From: Vibrio gazogenes
Lineage (GTDB): Bacteria > Pseudomonadota > Gammaproteobacteria > Enterobacterales > Vibrionaceae
Direction of reading: 5' to 3'
Length of the DNA stretch: 64,000 bases
Assembly: GCF_023920225.1 (NCBI RefSeq)
Contig: NZ_CP092587.1
Location: 620,001 to 684,000 of the forward strand
Of the stretch, positions 8,443-17,085 are shown one piece after another. Made by a program: the position numbers and the translations under genes. Every line of letters starts with the position of its first letter. Position 1 is the first letter of the stretch. The notes under the pieces were generated by a model. The model saw nothing but the letters and a program-made list of their open reading frames with translations. It made no database searches and was not told the DNA's origin.

Positions 8443-9678
8443 ATGAGATTCCACAAAAACACGTTATATAGTCTGTTAATTTCGTCTAATTTGTTATTTT
8501 TGACACTGTCTAATGGGTTGTTCAAACGTCCGATTCTGACGTTATATCTACTGATTTTTCTGTTGTTGTCATTTCGACCGTCGATTATCAAACAGATGTT
8601 TTCATTATGTCGGCGCTGTTATCCACTCATGATTGTTTTTGCATGGTGTGCAGTGACGGGCCAATGGTCGTCATGGCCGAAAGCGACTTATTATGAATTG
8701 CTTTGGCAATTGATCTTGTTTGGTTATGTGACGCTGTTTGTGATCCATTTTTATGCGATCAATGCTCGGCGTGTTGTTTACTACACCTTTTGTGTCTGGC
8801 TATTTTTAACTTATCTTTTAGTGTTCAAAAATGATGTATTGGCCGGGCGGTTGCTGGAAATATCAGGTGCGTTTGCCAATAAAAACAATTTAGGGCCGAT
8901 TATCAGTGTCTTTTTGTTTTTTTATATCTACTCGGTCCAGCGCTGGAATGGATTGAGAGTGGGGATGTTGCTGGCAACTTTTTTACTGTTGTTGGCGACG
9001 GTATCCAAAACATCGATTGCACTTTTTGTGCTGGTCACTTTGCTTGCCTGGCGTATTTTTTACTGGGACAAGCAACTGGTTCATCGTTTCCGTCGGCTTT
9101 ATTACGGTAGCGGTCGCATCGTCGGGTTTGGTATCTCGGTTGCTTTAGCGTTGATGCTGGTGCTCTATTACCGGGACATGGTGGATTGGTTGTTGATGCA
9201 TGTCCGGGATGAATGGCTGACTGGCCGCGGTAAGCTTTGGTTGGTCATGTTGAATCAATCTTATGACAAACTATTTTTGGGCGTAGGTTACTCCGCAGTT
9301 TGGGGATTGGGTGACAACAACCTGATCCAAGAAACAGAACTCGCAAAATATGCACCGGAGTGGGTAGAAAAGCTGGCCGCATCGGATGGCGGTTATGTCG
9401 ATATGCTTATTTCTATCGGTGCCATCGGAACCGCGCTTTTCGTCTATACCATTGGTGATTTTTTTATGACCTTTTATATATCACTGCGAACTCAGAAAAA
9501 CGTCGCAATCACGAAGTTATGTTTTTGTGTCGGCACGTTTGTTGTTTTGAATAATGTCACGGAGACGAAGTTTTTATTGGGTTCCGGCTTTAGCTGGTTT
9601 TGTTTTCTCTTTAGCTATGTGTTGTTGAAATACATTACAGGCAAAGAGCATATTTTAAAAAATAAAGTGTCGTCATGA
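8443..9678 (+). CDS. Wzy-type EPS polymerase (O-antigen ligase/polymerase family)
   Basis: A polytopic membrane protein of 411 residues with about ten to twelve hydrophobic helices. A large periplasmic loop holds RDEWLTGRGKLWLVMLNQSY and LFLGVGYSAVWG, the pattern (tGRg-xxW...pl.G.G) of the Wzy_C/O-antigen ligase family. SGAFANKNNLGPI is another family hallmark (F.nkN.lg). It would link undecaprenyl-bound repeat units in the periplasm. ATG 8443 is preferred to GTG 8434. The stop overlaps the flippase start by 4 bases. A second member of the family lies at 18766. Confidence 0.85.
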   Translation: MRFHKNTLYSLLISSNLLFLTLSNGLFKRPILTLYLLIFLLLSFRPSIIKQMFSLCRRCYPLMIVFAWCAVTGQWSSWPKATYYELLWQLILFGYVTLFVIHFYAINARRVVYYTFCVWLFLTYLLVFKNDVLAGRLLEISGAFANKNNLGPIISVFLFFYIYSVQRWNGLRVGMLLATFLLLLATVSKTSIALFVLVTLLAWRIFYWDKQLVHRFRRLYYGSGRIVGFGISVALALMLVLYYRDMVDWLLMHVRDEWLTGRGKLWLVMLNQSYDKLFLGVGYSAVWGLGDNNLIQETELAKYAPEWVEKLAASDGGYVDMLISIGAIGTALFVYTIGDFFMTFYISLRTQKNVAITKLCFCVGTFVVLNNVTETKFLLGSGFSWFCFLFSYVLLKYITGKEHILKNKVSS

Positions 9679-11006
9679 GTAATATTCGGAAATTAATTTG
9701 GTTCAGTCTGGACAACCTTGGTGGGGTATTGTTTGGATTGTTCAGTATCGTCTTTATTGCCAGAATATATGGGCCGACGAATATGGGATATCTCTCTTAT
9801 ATTCAAGCATTGGCGAGTATTCTCTCTTGCGTGTTTATTCTGGGAATGGATAACGTCGTCATGAAAGAATATGTGCTGCATCGTGATAAAAAGCGGGTAT
9901 TTTATGCGGTCTCTCTGGTGCGTTTGGTTGGTGGTATCGTATTCTTTGGTGCAGTGTTTGGTTGGGCTTATTTTTTCAGTAAAACACCGGATGAACTGGT
10001 GTTGGCACTGGCGTTCACCGCTTGTGTCACCACTTATTTCGGCAAGTCCTCTGCATTTCGGCTCTATTTTCAAGCGACCGAACAACCCCGGGTGCTGTCC
10101 ATTTCTACGGTGGCGTCGCGTGTGGCAGCCATCGCCTATATTCTGGGGGTGATTTACTTTCAGCTGAGTTTTATCTGGGCAATTTTCTATCTGGTGGTGT
10201 ACTCGGTGGTCGCTCAGGTGATCTTACTGTGTGAATTTTATCGCGAGACTAAAGATGAGGTGTTCCCTGCGATTGCAGAGAGTCTTCGATACGGTAAACA
10301 GTTGCTGAGCGAGTCGAAGTTTGTCTTTTTCTCTTCAATTCTGTTTCCGATCTTTATGTACTTTGATGTGGTGATCATCGAGAAATTCCTCTCTCCTGAA
10401 GCGGTCGGGTTATACGGTGTCGCAACGAAGTTAGTCATGCAGTTACTGTTCGTCGGTCATATTTTCGTCTTTGCATTTTTTACCCGTCTCAACCAAGAGC
10501 TCAATGAACAGCAGTTGGATGGTTATATTTTCAGAAATATTGTCCGGCTGATGATTTATTGTTCTGTCGGTGGCGGTATTTTTGTCAGTTTAACCGGCGA
10601 CTATATCGTTCACTTGCTTTACGGAGAGCAGTACCAAGGCGCGGGAATCATTCTCAAGATCCTGATTTGGAAACTGGTGTTTTCTTACTTTGGGGCGCTG
10701 TTTTCCCGGGTGCTGATCATCAGACAGTGGACCAGTATTGAACTGGCTAAAACGATTGTCGCATCGACGGTTTCTCTCTGTGCGTCGATTGTGGCCGTGC
10801 AGATCTGGGGAGCGACCGGTGTGGCTACGGTATCCGTAGTTTCTTATGCAATTGCTGATTTATTCGCTTATCTGTTGTTTGCCCGGACGCGTATTTTTTT
10901 CGTGGTTGTTGTACAAGAGTTGGCGCGTATTTTTATCCGGCCAATCGAGGCGTTCAGACAGAGCGTGGCATTTCTGGTAGAGGGGCGTCAGCGTTATGGC
11001 CATTAG
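9675..11006 (+). CDS. Wzx-type repeat-unit flippase
   Basis: A 443-residue MATE/MOP-superfamily membrane protein with about twelve to fourteen helices. The opening IRKLIWFSLDNLGGVLFGLFS and IVFIARIYGPTNMGYLSYIQ is the classic start of the polysaccharide biosynthesis flippase family (RfbX/Wzx), and SPEAVGLYGVATKLVMQL is the mid-protein repeat of the same motif. It would translocate the lipid-linked repeat unit across the inner membrane. It is coupled to the polymerase upstream (ATGA overlap) and overlaps the GT2 gene downstream by 11 bases. Confidence 0.92.
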   Translation: MSNIRKLIWFSLDNLGGVLFGLFSIVFIARIYGPTNMGYLSYIQALASILSCVFILGMDNVVMKEYVLHRDKKRVFYAVSLVRLVGGIVFFGAVFGWAYFFSKTPDELVLALAFTACVTTYFGKSSAFRLYFQATEQPRVLSISTVASRVAAIAYILGVIYFQLSFIWAIFYLVVYSVVAQVILLCEFYRETKDEVFPAIAESLRYGKQLLSESKFVFFSSILFPIFMYFDVVIIEKFLSPEAVGLYGVATKLVMQLLFVGHIFVFAFFTRLNQELNEQQLDGYIFRNIVRLMIYCSVGGGIFVSLTGDYIVHLLYGEQYQGAGIILKILIWKLVFSYFGALFSRVLIIRQWTSIELAKTIVASTVSLCASIVAVQIWGATGVATVSVVSYAIADLFAYLLFARTRIFFVVVVQELARIFIRPIEAFRQSVAFLVEGRQRYGH

Positions 11007-12048
11007 TATGACCGACATTGGTATGACAGACATTAGTATCATTATCCCGACATACAATGCAGCCGAAACTTTGCCTGATACGCTCAGGTCTATTTTTGCC
11101 AGTTGTCCTGAAGAAGATAGTCGTTTTGAAGTGATTGTCATTGATGATGGCTCAAGTGATGCGACCCAAGCACAATTAGCAGCGCATTTTGCTCAGCAAC
11201 TCGGTAGCGGCAGATTGTGTTATCACCACCAACAAAATGCTGGGGTCAGTGTGGCGCGGAATACCGGACTGAATTTAGCTCAGGGGCGTTATATCACCTT
11301 TGTCGATGCCGATGATGCGGTTCAGCATGACTACCTCATCCGTCTCTATGAACTGATTCAACAGCATCCGGATGTCGATATCTTCGAGTTTGGTTATCAG
11401 ACTTTTCGCCATCAGGTTGATACCGTGCTGGGGCGCGGGCATGTAACACGCTGTCGGGGATTCAATGCCAAGCAACCGGCATTTGAAGGTGCGGTTTCAT
11501 CCTTTGTCTGGCTGGTGATGTGTCGCCTGATTAAAGCGGATGTGGCAAAGCAGGCGACTTTCCCGGCCGGGGTAAAATACTGTGAAGATTTGATGTACTT
11601 ATGCGTCGTGTATGCGCAGGCCCGATCATGTTATGCCAGCGATCTGGCGCTATATCGTTACCGGATTGGTGAAACTAGTGCGATTTCCCGGGTCACGATG
11701 GCGCAGTGTCAGCAGGTTCGCGAGTTTCTTCATACGCATGTGTTTCATGAGCGTCGGGTCAATGGTGAGCAATCAGACGGTACTGCGCAAGCCCATTCTG
11801 CACAAACCAATGTTGCGCAAACCAATACCGCGCACCTGAAAACGATTGTCGATGCGAATTTGTATTATATGTGCCACTCGGCAGGTAAACGCACCATGCC
11901 ATTCTTTGAATTTTGCCGTCAGGTGCGACGTTTGCCGCTGCTGACGATATGCAGACTCTATATCCAAGGTCTGTTATCCCGTCGTAAGACGATGATCTGT
12001 CTCTTTCCCTCGATTTATTTTTTCGGTCATAGGATGAAACGGCGATGA
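10996..12048 (+). CDS. Family 2 glycosyltransferase
   Basis: A 350-residue GT-A enzyme. DISIIIPTYNAAETLPDTL opens the nucleotide-sugar fold, VIVIDDGSSDAT and GVSVARNTGLNLAQGRYITF follow, and VDADD is the metal-binding DxD motif. It adds one sugar of the repeat unit from a nucleotide-sugar donor; specificity is unknown. ATG 10996 is backed by GAGGGG at 10980-10985. Two short tandem duplications sit in this gene: a 15-bp one right at the start (MTDI repeated) and a triple 15-bp repeat at 11785 coding for an Ala-Gln-rich hydrophilic stretch. Overlaps the next gene by 4 bases. Confidence 0.9.
   Translation: MAISMTDIGMTDISIIIPTYNAAETLPDTLRSIFASCPEEDSRFEVIVIDDGSSDATQAQLAAHFAQQLGSGRLCYHHQQNAGVSVARNTGLNLAQGRYITFVDADDAVQHDYLIRLYELIQQHPDVDIFEFGYQTFRHQVDTVLGRGHVTRCRGFNAKQPAFEGAVSSFVWLVMCRLIKADVAKQATFPAGVKYCEDLMYLCVVYAQARSCYASDLALYRYRIGETSAISRVTMAQCQQVREFLHTHVFHERRVNGEQSDGTAQAHSAQTNVAQTNTAHLKTIVDANLYYMCHSAGKRTMPFFEFCRQVRRLPLLTICRLYIQGLLSRRKTMICLFPSIYFFGHRMKRR
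11006..11040. repeat. 15-bp tandem duplication at the start of the GT2 gene
   Basis: GTATGACCGACATTG (11006-11020) is followed at once by GTATGACAGACATTA (11021-11035) and then GTAT again. Two differences separate the copies. It encodes a duplicated Met-Thr-Asp-Ile unit ahead of the first beta-strand, so it creates alternative in-frame starts (11008 and 11023) for the enzyme. Confidence 0.9.
11785..11835. repeat. Triple 15-bp in-frame repeat in the GT2 gene
   Basis: Three consecutive 15-base units start at 11785, 11800 and 11815 (GCGCAAGCCCATTCT, GCACAAACCAATGTT, GCGCAAACCAATACC), with a fourth partial GCGCAC. They encode AQAHS-AQTNV-AQTNT-AH, a hydrophilic insert in the helical C-terminal half of the glycosyltransferase. 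Length variation here would keep the frame. Confidence 0.9.
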
Positions 12049-13208
12049 GAATTATTTTTCGGATTTCTTATATGGGATTTGGCGGGGCAGAACAGGTGTT
12101 TTTGTCTGTCGCCAGAACACTGATGCAGGCGCATGACGTGCTATTTGTTACGGATCGCGCAGAGGGGGCAAGTTACACCACACTGTTGAACGAAAATATT
12201 CCGGTGCGCAGTCTGGATGTGAAGCGAACCTTCATGAGTCTGTTACGTTTTAAACGTGTGATCGATGAATTTCAACCTGACGTGATACTTTCGGCTTATC
12301 CGGATACCAATGCGGCTTGTCTTTTGTCCGCAGCAATGGCTCGGCATCAGGCCAAAGTCGTGGTCAGTGAACATGCCTCAATCGTTGAACATTTTCAGCA
12401 TCAATCTGTATTGACTCGTGTGAAAGTTCGCCTGATTGTGCAGTGTCTCTATCGTATGGCGGATCAGGTCGTGGCGGTGTCTGAAGGGGTGATGAACGAT
12501 ATCGTGCCGCTCATCAAACGTGCCGATAAATGCTGTTTCATTCACAATCCGGTGCGCTTTGATCAGACCGCTCCTGCATTCGATTCGCAACCCGTCCGCC
12601 AACCTACGGATGCCCAGCAATCGGTTCTTGCTCGAACCGATGCTGCTGGCGCGGTAAAACGCGGTGCCTCCAAAACCATTTTGGCTGTCGGGCGAGTCAC
12701 ACCGCAAAAAGATTATATGACTTTACTTCGTGCTGTCCGTTACCTGATAGAGACACAACATCGAGATGATATACAGGTCATGATTGTCGGTGGCACACAT
12801 GATAAGGCCGAAATGGCCCGATTAACCGAGTATATCGAACGGCATCAATTACAACCTTACATCACGTTTGTTGGCTTTTCGGATCAGGTTGAGCGTTATT
12901 ACGCCCAAGCGGATCTGTTTGTCCTGTCATCCGCGTGGGAAGGATTCGGCAATGTGATTGTCGAGGCGCTCGCGTTTGGTGTGCCGGTTGTGTCTACCGA
13001 TTGTCGCAGTGGTCCCGCTGAAATTTTACAAGATGGTCGGTTTGGCCGGTTGGTCACCGTTGGAGATAGTACCGCGCTGGCGATGTCGATTGTTGATGAA
13101 CTCGATACGCCGTCTTGTCCCCGTGAAGCGCGTTTAGAACGTGCTGCACAGTTTTCTGAACGTGAGATCAGCGCACGGTATAGAACACTGTTTGAAGCAT
13201 TGGTTTAA
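12045..13208 (+). CDS. Family 4 glycosyltransferase
   Basis: A GT-B fold enzyme of 387 residues. The N-terminal domain begins RIIFRISYMGFGGAEQVFLS (the gly-rich GGxE acceptor loop of GT4). The C-terminal domain has TILAVGRVTPQKDYMTLLRA and SSAWEGFGNVIVEALAFGVP, the E-x7-E retaining motif, then VVSTDCRSGPAEIL. About 35 extra polar residues (178-213, rich in Q, A, T, D) separate the two domains and look like an expanded linker. The start overlaps the GT2 stop by 4 bases. Donor and acceptor cannot be inferred. Confidence 0.92.
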   Translation: MRIIFRISYMGFGGAEQVFLSVARTLMQAHDVLFVTDRAEGASYTTLLNENIPVRSLDVKRTFMSLLRFKRVIDEFQPDVILSAYPDTNAACLLSAAMARHQAKVVVSEHASIVEHFQHQSVLTRVKVRLIVQCLYRMADQVVAVSEGVMNDIVPLIKRADKCCFIHNPVRFDQTAPAFDSQPVRQPTDAQQSVLARTDAAGAVKRGASKTILAVGRVTPQKDYMTLLRAVRYLIETQHRDDIQVMIVGGTHDKAEMARLTEYIERHQLQPYITFVGFSDQVERYYAQADLFVLSSAWEGFGNVIVEALAFGVPVVSTDCRSGPAEILQDGRFGRLVTVGDSTALAMSIVDELDTPSCPREARLERAAQFSEREISARYRTLFEALV

Positions 13209-13323
13209 GGCTTTGTGGCATAACGAATCGGTTGAATGGTGTCATGTTTCTGTTTCACATGTGGCGGACTTTAACGTTCAGTGGGCTTTTTCAAATAATG
13301 AGTGAGCTTAAAGGTTTTCGGAG

Positions 13324-13863
13324 ATGGTGAATAATATCAGGGCGGATGTATTTCGCTGGTATGGAAAATACAGCAGGTTGCTATTGGTGAAGGCCTTTCT
13401 TAGTCAGAAGGGATTCCGTTTCGTTTTGTTCATGCGATTGGCAAATCATGGTCGGCGCATTCCGGGGCTCAATGTATTGTTTATCTTGCTCTATAAGGTA
13501 TCCAAGATCATTTATACCAGTGATGTCAATTATCGTGCTTCGATAGGACCGGGACTGAGAATGCACCATGTCTTCGGCACCACTTGGGGAGAACATGTCA
13601 CGATCGGTCGGAATGCGACGATTGTACATAACGTCACTATCGCCGGTAAAGACGGCGCGTGGCCGATCATTGGTGACAACGTCTATCTCGGCACCGGCTG
13701 TTGCATTCTCGGTGGGATTCGCATTGGCAATAACGTGGTGGTGGGTGCGAATGCCGTCGTGACCAAAGATGTTCCCGACGATGCCATTGTTGCCGGCATC
13801 CCGGCCAAAGTCGTGTCAGAAAAAGGTTCTGCCGATTTCATCATTAACCCATGGAGCGACTGA
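13324..13863 (+). CDS. Serine acetyltransferase-like hexapeptide acyltransferase
   Basis: A 179-residue left-handed beta-helix acyltransferase of the CysE/EPS type. After a helical N-terminal part, the hexapeptide coil shows ASIGPGLRMHHVFGTTWGEH, ATIVHNVTIAGKDGAWPIIG, VYLGTGCCILGGIRIGNNVV and ANAVVTKDVPDDAIVAGIPAKVV. The conserved His of HHV/HNV is consistent with acetyl transfer from acetyl-CoA. In EPS clusters such enzymes commonly O-acetylate the glycan; cysteine synthesis is unlikely because the full CysE N-terminal domain is missing. It overlaps the next GT4 gene by 13 bases and follows a 115-base gap that lacks features. Confidence 0.88.
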   Translation: MVNNIRADVFRWYGKYSRLLLVKAFLSQKGFRFVLFMRLANHGRRIPGLNVLFILLYKVSKIIYTSDVNYRASIGPGLRMHHVFGTTWGEHVTIGRNATIVHNVTIAGKDGAWPIIGDNVYLGTGCCILGGIRIGNNVVVGANAVVTKDVPDDAIVAGIPAKVVSEKGSADFIINPWSD

Positions 13864-14891
13864 GTGTGGATATTATCGTATTAGGAACCGGTCAGAATGG
13901 CGGGATTGATGCTGTGATTAACAATCTGAAGCTCAATTTGAATCAGCAGTTTCGCTATCGTCGGTTTATCAGCCATAAAGGGGGCAATAAATTATTTGAC
14001 CTGATGTTGGCGCTGTGGGGATTGTGGGTTGTTTTCTGGTTATCGCTCCTTCCCGGAGAACGTATCTTTCACCTGCATATGTCTTATCGCGGGAGTTTCT
14101 GGCGTAAAAGGATGTACCTGAAAGTGGCACACTTTTTTGGTCGTAAGGTACTGATCCATTTACACGGTTCTGAATTTAAAAAATTCTATCAGGCCAGTGA
14201 TGCCAACGTGCAGCAGAAGATCCGGCAACTTATCTGTCGCGCGGATGCCTTTATTGTCCTTTCTGAATCATGGCGTGAGTATATCGAGTCGATCCTTGAG
14301 CCGCCACAGCAAGCCAATCTGGTGATACTCCCCAATTTTGCCGTTGTCGCGCCGTCTCCGGAATCTGAAGGGCAGCAGAATCATGTGTTGTTTTTGGGTG
14401 CCTTGATTGATCGGAAAGGCATTTTTGATCTGTTGCGTGCCTTACGCGATCTACCGGATGTGATTTTACATGTCGGTGGCGGCGGTGATGTGGCGCGTTT
14501 TCAGCAAGCAGTCGCTGAGTTCGGGGTTGAAAAACAGTTGGTATTTCATGGCTGGATTGATCATGAGCAGAAAGCCCAGCTAATGGCCGCAACGCAGCTA
14601 TTGGTTCTGCCATCTTATAATGAAGGATTGCCGGTGGTGATTCTTGAAGCGATGGCTTCAGGGCTCCCTGTCTTGTCAACACCGGTTGGCGGTATTCCTG
14701 AGGTGATTATGCCCGGACAAACCGGTTATCTGGTGGAACCGGGCAATATTGAACAGTTAACCGCGATGATCCGCCAAGCGCTCGATGATGATGCTCGGTT
14801 AAATATGGCCGAGAATGCGAGAGCGCTTTATCAACAAAATTACGATGTGTCGGTTGTCATGCCGCGCTTAGAAAAACTATATGTCAGCTAA
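13851..14891 (+). CDS. Family 4 glycosyltransferase
   Basis: A 346-residue GT-B enzyme. N-terminal VDIIVLGTGQNGGIDAVINN, then RKVLIHLHGSEFKKFY, VLFLGALIDRKGIFDLLRAL and LPSYNEGLPVVILEAMASGL with the E-x7-E motif, then PVGGIPEVI. It resembles capsular GT4 enzymes of the EpsD/EpsF kind. ATG 13851 overlaps the acyltransferase gene. GTG 13866, preceded by GGAG at 13853, is a real alternative start and would drop five residues. Its stop lies in a 17-bp duplicated segment. Confidence 0.9.
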   Translation: MERLSVDIIVLGTGQNGGIDAVINNLKLNLNQQFRYRRFISHKGGNKLFDLMLALWGLWVVFWLSLLPGERIFHLHMSYRGSFWRKRMYLKVAHFFGRKVLIHLHGSEFKKFYQASDANVQQKIRQLICRADAFIVLSESWREYIESILEPPQQANLVILPNFAVVAPSPESEGQQNHVLFLGALIDRKGIFDLLRALRDLPDVILHVGGGGDVARFQQAVAEFGVEKQLVFHGWIDHEQKAQLMAATQLLVLPSYNEGLPVVILEAMASGLPVLSTPVGGIPEVIMPGQTGYLVEPGNIEQLTAMIRQALDDDARLNMAENARALYQQNYDVSVVMPRLEKLYVS

Positions 14892-14908
14892 AACCATATG
14901 TCAGCTAA
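14879..14908. repeat. 17-bp tandem duplication over the GT4 stop codon
   Basis: ATATGTCAGCTAA occurs at 14879-14891 and 14896-14908, 17 bases apart, so the end of the glycosyltransferase gene (YVS-stop) is present twice in a row. The second copy ends just before the ribosome-binding site of the lyase-like gene. Confidence 0.9.
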
Positions 14909-14917
14909 GGTTAGGTT

Positions 14918-15670
14918 ATGATCATGAAAAAAATTTTATATCTATGTCTCTTTGGGGTTTTGGGGAGTTATTCCGCAATAGCCGCAGCCTGTTGCAGTGA
15001 AGAGCAGCAGTCTGCCGAGCTGAAACAAGTACTTGGGTATAACCAATCCGCCGAACAGTTCTTTTTTGAAGCCAATCCTAAAGCCATCGCGCTAAAAGAC
15101 GATGGCATACAGTTTATTCTGACGGGGAATAATTCTTATATCTTTAACGGTGAGCGTTCGGAAGTCAGTGTTCAGAGCCCGTATGAAGTTGGTGATACGG
15201 TTCGTTATCAGTTCACTTTCAAGCTACTGGACTCTCCGGTTTTTTCTCAAGGATGGGATGGGGTTTGGGTGATTGTCGCCCAGTGGCACGATCAACCCGA
15301 TCCGAGAAAAGGGGAGACTTGGTCAAATTATAAGAGTAGCCCGCCGCCGCTCTCCTATCATCTCGAATATGATGACCAACTTTATCTGGTGCTACATACG
15401 GATAATCACGATGAAAGAATTCCTGTCCGGCCCGAGCAGCAAATTACTTGTCGCACTCAGGTGCACTGGCTCTATCAGACCGATGGTCGGGTGTCAGGCT
15501 GGTGTGATGTGGACGGCGTTCGGCATCCGTTTGATTTTGCCGATGACATCATGATTAACGATTATTACCACTATTTTAAGTTTGGTTTATACCGTGACAA
15601 AAATATCGATGAGTTGATGGGTATCGAATATAAGTCGCTGACGATCAATGAGGTAGACGATGAAAAATAA
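14918..15670 (+). CDS. Secreted polysaccharide lyase-like protein (heparin lyase I fold)
   Basis: A 250-residue protein with a signal peptide (KKILYLCLFGVLGSYSAIAA, cleavage before or after ACC). The rest looks like a concanavalin-type beta-jelly roll: RSEVSVQSPYEVGDTVRYQF, WDGVWVIVAQWHDQPDPRKGE, PPPLSYHLEYDDQLYLVLHT and YYHYFKFGLYRDKNID. The xAQWH and FKFGLYR blocks are what I associate with the Polysacc_lyase / heparin lyase I-like family. Lyases inside EPS operons usually trim the cognate polymer or clear the periplasm; V. cholerae RbmB has a comparable context. The start (ATG 14918 or 14924) is uncertain. Overlaps the next gene by 11 bases. Confidence 0.78.
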   Translation: MIMKKILYLCLFGVLGSYSAIAAACCSEEQQSAELKQVLGYNQSAEQFFFEANPKAIALKDDGIQFILTGNNSYIFNGERSEVSVQSPYEVGDTVRYQFTFKLLDSPVFSQGWDGVWVIVAQWHDQPDPRKGETWSNYKSSPPPLSYHLEYDDQLYLVLHTDNHDERIPVRPEQQITCRTQVHWLYQTDGRVSGWCDVDGVRHPFDFADDIMINDYYHYFKFGLYRDKNIDELMGIEYKSLTINEVDDEK

Positions 15671-16109
15671 GATATTGTTGGTGGCTTCTCCGGGCGGGCA
15701 CTTTGTTCAGTTGAGCCTGCTTTCTGAAAAGCTCGATTGTTGTGAAAGGATCGTTGCAGGGACTTATGATAAGCAGCCCGGTTTTATGGCGGGAGAGCGA
15801 TATTACCAAATTTCGGATTTTAGCCGCGATACCGCTTATCTGGCGGTTAAAGTGGTATGCCAGTGTCTGAAGATCCTGAACAAAGAGCGGCCGTCTCTGG
15901 TAGTGACCACTGGCGCTGCCCCCGGGTTGGTGATGGCGTTGCTGAGTAAAATGCGTGGGATAAACACCGTCTGGGTTGACAGTATCGCCAACTCGAAAAA
16001 ACTGTCGTTGTCGGGGCGGTTGGCTGCGAAGTGTCGTATCCATGTTGTCTCACAGTGGCAAGAGGTCGCTGAATCCCATCAGGTGACTTATCAAGGAAGA
16101 GTGATATGA
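15660..16109 (+). CDS. PssD/Alg14-like glycosyltransferase membrane subunit
   Basis: A 149-residue protein of the Alg14 family. KILLVASPGGHFVQLSLLSE has the gly-gly-his loop, and VVTTGAAPGLVMALLSKMRG and NTVWVDSIANSKKLSLSGRL follow. In this family the Alg14/PssD subunit binds the acceptor and membrane and recruits the catalytic Alg13/PssE subunit, together forming one GT28-like transferase. The next gene is exactly that partner and overlaps by 4 bases, so the pair is probably made in equal amounts. Confidence 0.9.
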   Translation: MKNKILLVASPGGHFVQLSLLSEKLDCCERIVAGTYDKQPGFMAGERYYQISDFSRDTAYLAVKVVCQCLKILNKERPSLVVTTGAAPGLVMALLSKMRGINTVWVDSIANSKKLSLSGRLAAKCRIHVVSQWQEVAESHQVTYQGRVI

Positions 16110-16579
16110 TTTTTTTAACCGTAGGTACACAACTACCGTTTGATCGATTGGTTCAAACGGTTGATCAATTGGCAGAAAAATATCATCTGGATGTTTGTAG
16201 CCAGATCGGTGATTCGGACTATCAGGCCAAATCAATTCAGAGTGCCAAGTTTTTTGCGCCGGATGATCTTGATGACCAGTTTCGCCAGTCTGAATTGATC
16301 ATCTCTCACGCTGGGATGGGGACGATTATCAATTGCCTGCGAATCCGCAAGCCGTTAATTATTTTCCCCCGGTTGGCTCAGTATCAGGAACACCGCAATG
16401 ATCATCAGTTGGATACACTGAATTCATTTTCCAATGTGAAGGGTATTTATACCGCCCGGGACGAACAAGCGCTTGAAGCGTTGCTGAGCAATTATCAGAC
16501 ATTACAAGCGCCCGATGGATTGGATACGCCAGAACGTGATCAATTGGCGCAATATATTCTGTCTCTGGCAAGTGCATGA
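16106..16579 (+). CDS. PssE/Alg13-like glycosyltransferase catalytic subunit
   Basis: A 157-residue C-terminal GT28 half-enzyme. IFLTVGTQLPFDRLVQTVDQ opens the domain, and IISHAGMGTIINCLRIRKPL with IIFPRLAQYQEHRNDHQLD form the nucleotide-sugar site (HAGxGT and the QxExxNdHQ pattern). It needs the PssD-like protein encoded just upstream. Together they add one residue, often glucuronic acid or GlcNAc in studied systems; which one here is not deducible. Confidence 0.92.
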   Translation: MIFLTVGTQLPFDRLVQTVDQLAEKYHLDVCSQIGDSDYQAKSIQSAKFFAPDDLDDQFRQSELIISHAGMGTIINCLRIRKPLIIFPRLAQYQEHRNDHQLDTLNSFSNVKGIYTARDEQALEALLSNYQTLQAPDGLDTPERDQLAQYILSLASA

Positions 16580-16588
16580 TTGCCTCGT

Positions 16589-16622
16589 CGATATGTTGAT
16601 ACGAACGATATGTTGATATGAA
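16589..16622. repeat. 17-bp tandem duplication between pssE and the acyltransferase gene
   Basis: CGATATGTTGATACGAA (16589-16605) is followed directly by CGATATGTTGATATGAA (16606-16622), 16 of 17 identical, then CGATGATGAA containing the next start codon. It fills nearly the whole intergenic gap. Confidence 0.9.
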
Positions 16623-16624
16623 CG

Positions 16625-17068
16625 ATGATGAAAAAAATTAAAGACTTGATACAAATTCAGCTCCGACAACGTCTGCTTTCTTTGAATGTGTGGTACCTCA
16701 ACCGCTTTTTCGGGACACACATCGATGCAACAGCCAGAATTTCTTTAAAAGCCAAAATCGATAAACGCAATGGTGACGGGATCTATATTGATGAAGGGAC
16801 ATACGTTGCGTTTGGTGTCGCGATTTTGGCACATGATATGTGTCGCCATCTCAAAGCGGATGTCCGGATTGGTAAGAATTGTCATATCGGCTGCAATTCA
16901 CTGATCTTACCCGGTGTGACGATCGGTGATTCATGTATTGTGGCTGCGGGGGCGGTTGTGACGAAAGATGTCCCACCCAACACGTTAGTGGCTGGTAATC
17001 CGGCAATTGTTAAGAAAGAAGGAATTCACCTCAATCGGCTGGGAATTCTTCCGAAAGATTCAGTTTAA
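16625..17068 (+). CDS. Hexapeptide-repeat acyltransferase (WbbJ-like)
   Basis: A 147-residue left-handed beta-helix protein: ARISLKAKIDKRNGDGIYID, TYVAFGVAILAHDM, VRIGKNCHIGCNSLILPGVTI and AAGAVVTKDVPPNTLVAGNP, then AIVKKEG. The central AHD motif holds the probable catalytic His of the maltose/galactoside acetyltransferase type. It is likely to O- or N-acylate an EPS sugar. Start ATG 16625 or 16628; both lack a strong ribosome-binding site because a tandem duplication occupies the upstream bases. Confidence 0.88.
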   Translation: MMKKIKDLIQIQLRQRLLSLNVWYLNRFFGTHIDATARISLKAKIDKRNGDGIYIDEGTYVAFGVAILAHDMCRHLKADVRIGKNCHIGCNSLILPGVTIGDSCIVAAGAVVTKDVPPNTLVAGNPAIVKKEGIHLNRLGILPKDSV

Positions 17069-17085
17069 TCATGGAAGTGAAATCA

